From the IMG/VR virus record IMGVR_UViG_3300027903_000007, positions 1 to 57,695 of that record: a stretch of DNA of 57,695 nt; one strand, given 5' to 3'. The notes beneath the pieces were generated by a model, which saw nothing but the letters and a program-made list of their open reading frames with translations, did not search any database and had not been told where the DNA came from. The stretch comes from a virus. Numbering within the stretch: the stretch's first letter is position 1; every line of letters begins with the position of its first letter. Positions 37,117-42,882 of this stretch are shown here, one piece after another. Made by a program: the position numbers and the translations under genes.

Positions 37117-37366
37117 CTAGCATCCTTAGTTCAAGCATCCTCATGATGGTATTGAAATACGGCCCACCTAATACATCCAATTTTCTTTGGATCTCTGGAT
37201 TAGTGATGTCAACAATGAAATTTCTATCTTGCCAGAAATCATTCCATGGATCATCAAGCAGGACTGCCAGCATTCGGTAGGGTAGTGGATTGGGTCTGGG
37301 ATCAACCCCAAGCCATCTTTCTATGATGTAATCTAAGAGATCTTTGTAGTAAGTGAGGTCTGTCAT
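37058..37366 (-). CDS. GPH-motif family member
   Basis: In this 102-residue protein, PYRMLAVLLDDPWNDFW and IQRKLDVLGGPYFNTIMRML give the family layout with GPY for GPH. It has an extra charged tail (NNEHNNTRTKN). It is the first gene of the five-gene array; the promoter region shared with the rightward operon lies just upstream. It overlaps the next gene by 59 bases. Confidence 0.65.
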   Translation of the reverse strand: MTDLTYYKDLLDYIIERWLGVDPRPNPLPYRMLAVLLDDPWNDFWQDRNFIVDITNPEIQRKLDVLGGPYFNTIMRMLELRMLDENNEHNNTRTKNSSRTLV

Positions 37367-37374
37367 CTGTTGCC

Positions 37375-37402
37375 CTTGATTGTTGTGGGGTATAGTATAC
37401 TG
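37375..37402. promoter_or_regulatory. possible divergent promoter region
   Basis: GTATAGTATAC (37391-37401) contains TATAGT and TATACT on the plus strand and TATACT on the minus strand, in the only gap between the leftward GPH array and the rightward head operon. A plus-strand TTGCCC-type -35 lies 15-17 bases upstream. This is the expected start of structural transcription. Confidence 0.4.
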
Positions 37403-37462
37403 GCACTTTGTGGATTCTTCAGCTGGAAGTTATTCAATCCTTAAATGAAAGGTGGAGTGAAA

Positions 37463-37630
37463 ATGGCAAAGCATTCAAAAGCTCATCCCGGATTCGCAGC
37501 AGTTGAGAAAAAGATAGGTCAAAATCCAAAGATCAGAAATCCCGGTGCTGTGCTGGCTGCTGCAAGCCGTGGTGCTTCAAAAGCAGCGCACAAGGCCAAT
37601 CCCCGATTGAACAAGGTGAGGGGGAAGTAA
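37463..37630 (+). CDS. small basic phage protein
   Basis: About 55 residues from the ATG at 37463, with GGTGGAG upstream (an ATG at 37445 is possible). It begins MAKHSKAHPGFAAVEKKIGQ and ends in a basic helix. Proteins of this type lie at the start of head operons of many podoviruses; the function is unknown. It is the first gene of the rightward unit. Confidence 0.65.
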   Translation: MAKHSKAHPGFAAVEKKIGQNPKIRNPGAVLAAASRGASKAAHKANPRLNKVRGK

Positions 37631-37631
37631 T

Positions 37632-37790
37632 ATGCCTAGTAAATCCTTAAAACAGAAAAAATTCATGTCTGCTGCTGCGCATAGCCCTGCTTTTGCCAAG
37701 AAGGCTGATATCCCAGTTAAGGTAGCAAAAGAGTTTCACAATGCTGATAAAGGTAAGTATGGATACAAGCCTAAGGCAAAGGCTAAATAA
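37632..37790 (+). CDS. small basic phage protein
   Basis: This is a 52-residue ORF. KQKKFMSAAAHSPAFAKKAD then VAKEFHNADKGKYGY follows a pattern seen in small phage proteins next to terminase genes. GGGGAAGTAAT precedes the ATG. It is probably DNA-binding or a minor head component; this is inference. Confidence 0.65.
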   Translation: MPSKSLKQKKFMSAAAHSPAFAKKADIPVKVAKEFHNADKGKYGYKPKAKAK

Positions 37791-37796
37791 TTCTAT

Positions 37797-37879
37797 TTCG
37801 CCCGGTGTATTTGTAGGCTCTCTACCGTCGCTATGGAGAGAGTGAGCTCTCAGTGATGTTGGCTTGGGCATCGGGCGAA
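37797..37879 (+). ncRNA. structured RNA element with alternative stems
   Basis: TTCGCCCGGTG (37797-37807) and CATCGGGCGAA (37869-37879) form an 11-bp closing stem with one G-T pair. Inside, AGAGAG (37837-37842) can pair with CTCTCT (37818-37823), while the overlapping GAGAG can pair with CTCTC (37847-37851). These pairings exclude each other, as in a switch. It lies between a small gene and the tRNA, and no T-arm is present, so it is not a tRNA. Confidence 0.4.
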
Positions 37880-37887
37880 TCCTAAAT

Positions 37888-37962
37888 GCCGGTTTAGCAC
37901 AGTGGAAGTGCATCTCATTTGTAACGAGAAGGTCGTGGGTTCAAATCCTACAACCGGCACCA
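37888..37962 (+). tRNA. tRNA-Thr (anticodon UGU), CCA encoded
   Basis: Full cloverleaf: acceptor GCCGGTT/AACCGGC, D-stem GCAC/GTGC, anticodon loop TTTGTAA with TGT at 37920-37922, T-arm GTGGG-TTCAAAT-CCTAC and discriminator A followed by CCA. The anticodon stem has one A-C mismatch at the loop end. It would read ACA codons. Confidence 0.93.
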
Positions 37963-38035
37963 AACCACCTTGACTTAAGTAAGGAAGAACAATTATCTTG
38001 CTGGTCGTGTTCATAGGCTTACCAAGGCTTCGAAA

Positions 38036-38263
38036 ATGTCCAGTGATTTCGTTACAGGTGAAGTTAAATGGTTTAGTTCTGAGAAAGGTTATGGCTTTGC
38101 TCTTGTTGAGGGCAAAGACATTTTTATCCACAGTAAGCGTTTAAGAGAATCTGGTTTCTGTAAAGATGCAACGAGTGTGGCTTTGGAAACTGGTGACAAG
38201 TTGAAGTTCAAAATTGAATCTGGGCCAAAGGGCGCTTTTGCTATAGACATTTCAAAGGGGTAG
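38036..38263 (+). CDS. cold-shock domain protein
   Basis: In this 75-residue protein, GEVKWFSSEKGYGFALVEGK contains RNP1 (KGYGFA) and DIFIHSKRL is RNP2, the two nucleic-acid binding strands of CspA-type proteins. The length is close to that of CspA (about 70). It would bind single-stranded RNA or DNA as a chaperone or antiterminator. It precedes the head genes in the same direction. Confidence 0.9.
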   Translation: MSSDFVTGEVKWFSSEKGYGFALVEGKDIFIHSKRLRESGFCKDATSVALETGDKLKFKIESGPKGAFAIDISKG

Positions 38264-38266
38264 ATC

Positions 38267-38791
38267 ATGACTGCACCCGGTTTGAATGAAATCAGTACTA
38301 CAACTCTTAGGAATAGGAAAATGGATAAGAAGCTCGGTGCAAAAGCTACGGCTGATATTCATAAGAGTGGTACGCATGTTCCTGATAAGGATTTTGGTAC
38401 AAAGAAAAAAGAAAGTAAAGCAGCAGGGACTGGTAAACCCGAAAAGGGCAGCCTTGCTTCAGCAGCAGCTGGAACTGATGCTACTGAGAAAAAAAGTTGG
38501 GGTGGCTCACCTGAAGATTGGGTGAGTGACTACCGTGAGTCCAAACGTAAAGGTATTTCATCTGATCAGTGGGAAGATTCTGCATCTGATAGGCTTTCAG
38601 ACAATGCCGGTGAGCGTAAAATGAAAGCTGAATCTGAGAAATCAGAAGCACCTGAATATAAATCCGGTGGTGGTGCTTTCACTAACAAGCCTAAAACTTC
38701 TCATGGCTTTGGCCATACCGCAGTCAATCATGACGGGCATCATCGAATGAGTGGTCATTCTGGTGCGCATAGAATTGGCAAAAAACGTTAA
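38267..38791 (+). CDS. head-operon protein with capsid-like N-terminus
   Basis: This 174-residue protein is low-complexity, rich in Lys, Ser, Gly and Glu. The N-terminus GLNEISTTTLRNRKM matches the capsid protein N-terminus (NLSEIVTTTLRNRTG). The C-terminus HRMSGHSGAHRIGKKR is shared with the next two genes. It is probably disordered with short interaction motifs; a minor head or packaging-associated role is inferred. Confidence 0.6.
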   Translation: MTAPGLNEISTTTLRNRKMDKKLGAKATADIHKSGTHVPDKDFGTKKKESKAAGTGKPEKGSLASAAAGTDATEKKSWGGSPEDWVSDYRESKRKGISSDQWEDSASDRLSDNAGERKMKAESEKSEAPEYKSGGGAFTNKPKTSHGFGHTAVNHDGHHRMSGHSGAHRIGKKR

Positions 38792-38807
38792 CCTAAAGGA
38801 ACAGATC

Positions 38808-39110
38808 ATGCCTACACAAATTAGAGCCCCATTACCATCTAAAGATGGTCATAAGACCCAGCCTCAAGGGCATGGTATTGGAATTCCAAAGAATGTAGTT
38901 GATAATTTGCCTAAGGGCGGTGGTGCTGGCGTACATGAGTCTCAGCCGCATGGTCATAGCCTTGGCATTCCTCAAAGTGGTACTTCTACGAAGAGTACTG
39001 GAGCCACAAGCCCCGGCAATAGTGCGGGCATTTTTAAGTCTTCTACAGGTAGTGTGTTGCGTAATTCAGGTGTAAGTGGAGCTCACAGATTAGGGTGTAG
39101 GAAGAAATGA
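38808..39110 (+). CDS. small protein with GAHR motif C-terminus
   Basis: About 100 residues from the ATG at 38808 with AAAGGAACAG upstream. It has two copies of a QPxGHxxGIP-type repeat (TQPQGHGIGIPKN and SQPHGHSLGIPQS). The C-terminus NSGVSGAHRLGCRKK is related to the neighbours. It is low-complexity; the function is unknown. Confidence 0.6.
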   Translation: MPTQIRAPLPSKDGHKTQPQGHGIGIPKNVVDNLPKGGGAGVHESQPHGHSLGIPQSGTSTKSTGATSPGNSAGIFKSSTGSVLRNSGVSGAHRLGCRKK

Positions 39111-39412
39111 AAAGGCGTATCAGAACACAACCGTCTAATCCTTATTACAGTGATGAACCGGCTGTATCCAAAGGTTTGATTGCCGATAAAGCACCTGTTC
39201 AAAATGCTTCACTTGGCAACAAGCCTAACAAGATCGTCGACAAAAAGCCGGGCAAGATGTCAGGTGTTGCTAATTTCACTAGCAAGGGTAAACCTCGTGC
39301 TGGTTCTTTCGCTAAGTTGCCTACGTTCGGTACTAAGGCAAAACAACCGGCTCAACTTCGTATGAGTGGGCATGCCGGTGCTCACAGGATTGGTGCAAAG
39401 CTTAAAATTTAG
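39107..39412 (+). CDS. small basic protein with GAHR motif C-terminus
   Basis: In this 101-residue protein the C-terminus LRMSGHAGAHRIGAKLKI matches that of the gene at 38267. The rest is Lys/Pro/Gly-rich and basic. It overlaps the previous gene by four bases. The function is unknown. Confidence 0.6.
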   Translation: MKRRIRTQPSNPYYSDEPAVSKGLIADKAPVQNASLGNKPNKIVDKKPGKMSGVANFTSKGKPRAGSFAKLPTFGTKAKQPAQLRMSGHAGAHRIGAKLKI

Positions 39413-39424
39413 TGGAGTGATTTA

Positions 39425-39964
39425 ATGACTTTGGAAGTGCATGTATCTCAGTTTTGGAATGGTGCTGATCAGGCAGCATTTGAAAACTCTGTCCAAGAAT
39501 ATGTCAATTCACTGCATGCCTTTAACATGGTGGTAGGCAAACCCCGTCCGACGGCTCACCCTCTTGTTGAGAGGGCAATTAAAAGGGTTCAAAAGCAAGG
39601 ATTCCCAGATCAGTATGTGGCTGATTATGTGGTTATTGATGATACACCACCTCCACCCTCTCTTGAGGATAAGAAAAATAAACTTATGTCTGAATTGAGG
39701 GCAGCTGAAGCCGTTGCTATGAACAGTGTGCTTCCTCATCGTAAGACACGATTGGTACATCTCAATAGTAATAAAGCTTTAACAGTTTCTGAAGAGCAAC
39801 GTACTGATGAACATAAAAAAGATATTGAATTACTTGAAAAGATTAAAGCTTTCAATGAGAAAATTATGAGGATTGCTGCTCAAGCAGAATCGGACATTGA
39901 TGATTTGACTGAACAGACAATAGATAGTTGGCAACCTCCGACATTTGAGTTAATTAATGGTTAA
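39425..39964 (+). CDS. helical hypothetical protein
   Basis: In this 179-residue protein the N-terminal part (HVSQFWNGADQAAFENSVQE) is followed by a long coiled-coil-like helix from about residue 80. GGAGTGATTTA precedes the ATG. It overlaps the small terminase-like gene by eight bases. No family is recognised. Confidence 0.65.
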   Translation: MTLEVHVSQFWNGADQAAFENSVQEYVNSLHAFNMVVGKPRPTAHPLVERAIKRVQKQGFPDQYVADYVVIDDTPPPPSLEDKKNKLMSELRAAEAVAMNSVLPHRKTRLVHLNSNKALTVSEEQRTDEHKKDIELLEKIKAFNEKIMRIAAQAESDIDDLTEQTIDSWQPPTFELING

Positions 39965-40556
39965 GATAATTAAATTACCAATGCCTCAAGTTGTTCCTCG
40001 TGTTGGAAATTATTTAGGTAGACCAGGTCCAACAACAAGCCAAAAGAAGTTAAAATCTTTGCGCAGGCATGCAGTCCCACCGGGGGGTATTTTGAATCCT
40101 TATGGCTGTTATGGTAATACGCGCAAGCAACGTTATAGGATTACTTGGTTTGGCTTGAAACTCAAACCTGCCCTGAGGGAGGAAGCATTGAAGAGGAACA
40201 GAATTAAACTTCAACAAAAGAAAGCGATTCAGCTTGAGTTGCATGAACTGCAAGCTTTAGCTCGTGAGAATGCTACGGCGGCAATGCACACTCTTGTTGA
40301 GATTATGAAGAATAAGCGTGCACCCGAGGCAAATAGAATTGCTGCATCAGCAGTTGTTCTTGATCGTGGTTATGGGAAAGCTTCCCAAGTGAGTATAACT
40401 GCAAGTGTCACCAATGGCAAAGCTGATAACCTCGATTCAACCGAACTCGACAAGCGAATTAGCCGAGCTCTCAAGAGAGTTGAGGATCTTACAAACCGAA
40501 CGCCAAAAGCGGGAACGGGCCAAAAACGACCTGTTAACCTACGCCTCTATAATTAA
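39957..40556 (+). CDS. terminase small subunit-like protein
   Basis: In this 199-residue protein, ARENATAAMHTLVEIMKNKR, then APEANRIAASAVVLDRGYGK is the signature seen in DNA-packaging proteins directly upstream of large terminases. The N-terminal part is basic. It overlaps the large terminase by 152 bases. It probably recognises the packaging site. Confidence 0.7.
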   Translation: MVKIIKLPMPQVVPRVGNYLGRPGPTTSQKKLKSLRRHAVPPGGILNPYGCYGNTRKQRYRITWFGLKLKPALREEALKRNRIKLQQKKAIQLELHELQALARENATAAMHTLVEIMKNKRAPEANRIAASAVVLDRGYGKASQVSITASVTNGKADNLDSTELDKRISRALKRVEDLTNRTPKAGTGQKRPVNLRLYN

Positions 40557-42882
40557 TATCCCTAGTGGCCCGCTGCGGGAGGAGAATGAAGACGAGGTCG
40601 AACAGTTTCGACCTCGTAAGCATTTGTTCGGTGCGCATCATTTGCTCTGGCTTGATTGTCTTCAGCAAGTTGAAGATGGCAAGATAAAGCGGCTGATGGG
40701 GTTGCTGCCTCCCGGCAGTGGCAAATCAATTTATACTTCAGTTGTTTTTCCAACTCATGTCATGGGACGTTTTAAAGGCTCATCCATCATTGTGGCGAGC
40801 TATGGTTCAGAACTGCCGCGTAAGTTTGGCAGACGTGCCCGCTCAATAGTTCAACAGCCAATTTATAATCGTATTTTTGGCACTTTGCTTTCTGATGAAA
40901 GCAAAGCAGCTGATGAATGGGCGCTTAAGAATAGCAGTGAGTGGATGGGGGCTGGTATCTTGACCGGCATTACTGGTAACCGCGCTGACGGCATTGTGTG
41001 GGACGATTTGATCAAAGGTCGTGAACAGGCTGATTCTGAAGTTATCAGGCAAAAAACATGGGAAGCTTATGGTGATGATCTTCTCACACGTAAGAAACCC
41101 CAAGCTTGGGAAATTGGCGTTACCTGTATGGCAGGAGACACTCAAGTATTGATGGGTAATGGCGCTAATAAGAATTTGCGTGATATTAAGTGTGGTGATT
41201 GTGTTGCTTCTTACTATGAAGGGAAAATTGTTACTTCAAAAGTTTTAAACTGGAGAAATTGTGGTCCTGATAACGTCTTTACTATAAAGACGTTATCAGG
41301 CATTACCGTCGAGGCAAATGCGAGGCATCCGTTTCTCGTTTGCGAAAACGGAGTGTCAACATGGATAAGAACGAAAGACTTACGCCCGGGCCACAGAATG
41401 CTCCGGGTCAATGGGGAAAGTGGAAAGGTAAAACTTGCATCACAGAAGGATGCAACAAGCCAGTTTCAGCACGCGGCTTCTGTGTCACACACTACAATAG
41501 AAAGCGATGGGCTGATGGCGTTCGGCCACCATCAACAGGCGCTGTTTCAGTTCATAATGCGCATCTCAAACATAGGTATGGAATTACTGCTGAGGATTAT
41601 GACCGCATACTTGCGGAGCAAAACGGCCGTTGCGCGATATGCCGTTGTTCAAACCCCAAGACCCCAAGACGCTGGAGACGGCAATTCGTCCCAGATCATT
41701 GCCACGACAGTGGGCGGTTCAGGAGCCTTCTTTGCAATTCCTGCAATATGGTCGTCGGCTACGCTAACACCGCAGAGAATGCGCAAGCCATTGCGGACTA
41801 TCTCCGACTTCACGACGGATCCGATAGCTGAGATTACATATTCAGGCATTGAGGAAGTCTTTGATGTCCAGATCGATGGGACTGAGAATTTTATAGCAAA
41901 TGGGCTAATTTCTCATAACACGAGATGGCACGAAGATGATCCAGCGGGGCGCATCCTACCCGAAAATTATGGTGGGCAAAGTGGGTTATTGCAATGTCGA
42001 GATGGTAATGAATGGTACGTTGTATGCCTTCCTGCTGAGTGCGAACGCACTGATGATATTTTGGGACGAAAAATAGGTGAGATACTTTGGCCTGAATGGT
42101 TTACGGAGGAAATGTTTAGAGCACCTAAACGCATTCCACGTACTTGGTCGTCCCTGTATCAGCAGCGCCCAGCTCCTGACACCGGCATATTGTTTAAATC
42201 TGAATGGCTGAAATCATATGAGCAAAATCCACGCACAGGATACCCAGTAAATTTTGAGCCCGGTGATCTTAACATTTATGGTGCCAGTGATTATGCGGTA
42301 ACTAAAGATCGTGAGAATTACACGGTTCATATCGTGGTGGGGGTGGATAATAAAAGTAATATTTACATTCTTGATCTTTGGCGTAAGCAAGAGAGTTCAG
42401 ATGTTTGGGTTGAGAAATTTTGTGATTTGGTCAAATTTTGGAAGCCTATAGGGTGGGCTGAAGAAACAGGTCAGATCAATAAAGGTGTTGGCCCGTTCCT
42501 TGTAAAACGTATGCGTGAACGACAGGCATATGTCGCTCGTGCGCAATTTCCATCTACTAAGTCAAAGGCTCAGCGTGCTCAGAGTATCATTGGTCGTATG
42601 GCACAAAATGGACTTTATTGTCCTTTTGGTGCATCTTGGTTTGCTGAGTTCAGAAGGGAACTACTTTTGTTTGATGCGGGTACTTTTGATGATCAAGTGG
42701 ATGCCTTGAGTTTGATAGGGATGGTGTTAGATAGAATGATCTCAGCTGACAGTTCTTCTCAAGTTAAGGAAGAACCGAAAGTATTTTCTACTTTTCCCGG
42801 TTTGTGTACAGTTACTTTGGAAGATTTGTTTGAAGCTAATGAGATGCGTAATACCACGACTGGTATTTTAAGGATACATTAA
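40405..42882 (+). CDS. terL: terminase large subunit with in-frame intein
   Basis: This is an 825-residue precursor; the start is GTG at 40405 or ATG at 40414. ATPase domain: Walker A LLPPGSGKS (100-108), Walker B GIVWDD (196-201), coupling motif TRWHEDD (506-512). Nuclease domain: GASDYAV, WAEETGQ and FDDQVDAL supply the acidic residues. A 265-residue intein (241-505) sits exactly before TRWHEDD, so excision restores GVT-TRWHEDD and a protein of about 560 residues. It packages DNA into the prohead. Splicing is therefore probably needed for packaging. Confidence 0.92.
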   Translation: MSPMAKLITSIQPNSTSELAELSRELRILQTERQKRERAKNDLLTYASIINIPSGPLREENEDEVEQFRPRKHLFGAHHLLWLDCLQQVEDGKIKRLMGLLPPGSGKSIYTSVVFPTHVMGRFKGSSIIVASYGSELPRKFGRRARSIVQQPIYNRIFGTLLSDESKAADEWALKNSSEWMGAGILTGITGNRADGIVWDDLIKGREQADSEVIRQKTWEAYGDDLLTRKKPQAWEIGVTCMAGDTQVLMGNGANKNLRDIKCGDCVASYYEGKIVTSKVLNWRNCGPDNVFTIKTLSGITVEANARHPFLVCENGVSTWIRTKDLRPGHRMLRVNGESGKVKLASQKDATSQFQHAASVSHTTIESDGLMAFGHHQQALFQFIMRISNIGMELLLRIMTAYLRSKTAVARYAVVQTPRPQDAGDGNSSQIIATTVGGSGAFFAIPAIWSSATLTPQRMRKPLRTISDFTTDPIAEITYSGIEEVFDVQIDGTENFIANGLISHNTRWHEDDPAGRILPENYGGQSGLLQCRDGNEWYVVCLPAECERTDDILGRKIGEILWPEWFTEEMFRAPKRIPRTWSSLYQQRPAPDTGILFKSEWLKSYEQNPRTGYPVNFEPGDLNIYGASDYAVTKDRENYTVHIVVGVDNKSNIYILDLWRKQESSDVWVEKFCDLVKFWKPIGWAEETGQINKGVGPFLVKRMRERQAYVARAQFPSTKSKAQRAQSIIGRMAQNGLYCPFGASWFAEFRRELLLFDAGTFDDQVDALSLIGMVLDRMISADSSSQVKEEPKVFSTFPGLCTVTLEDLFEANEMRNTTTGILRIH
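41125..41919 (+). mobile_element. intein in terminase large subunit
   Basis: It begins with Cys (CMAGDTQVLM, block A) and ends with FIANGLISHN before Thr (blocks F/G, with the Asn needed for cleavage). Block B is EANARHPFLV with its His. These are the residues of a class 1 splicing intein. There is no in-frame endonuclease: the middle third (about 41410-41815) translates to low-information sequence because the DNA there encodes an HNH protein in another frame. Confidence 0.9.
41361..41831 (+). CDS. HNH endonuclease (endonuclease VII-like) nested out of frame in the intein
   Basis: About 156 residues from the ATG at 41361, with GGAG seven bases upstream (an ATG at 41340 also exists). It is offset by two bases from the terminase frame. 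Features are C..GC..PVSARGFC, then YGITAEDYDRILAEQNGRC and CRCSN, then PDHCHDSGRFRSLLCNSCN and a following NTAENAQAIADYL; this is the zinc and catalytic layout of T4 endonuclease VII-type HNH proteins. It probably promotes intein mobility while the flanking protein splices. It starts inside the N-terminal and ends inside the C-terminal splicing region. Confidence 0.85.
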   Translation: MDKNERLTPGPQNAPGQWGKWKGKTCITEGCNKPVSARGFCVTHYNRKRWADGVRPPSTGAVSVHNAHLKHRYGITAEDYDRILAEQNGRCAICRCSNPKTPRRWRRQFVPDHCHDSGRFRSLLCNSCNMVVGYANTAENAQAIADYLRLHDGSDS

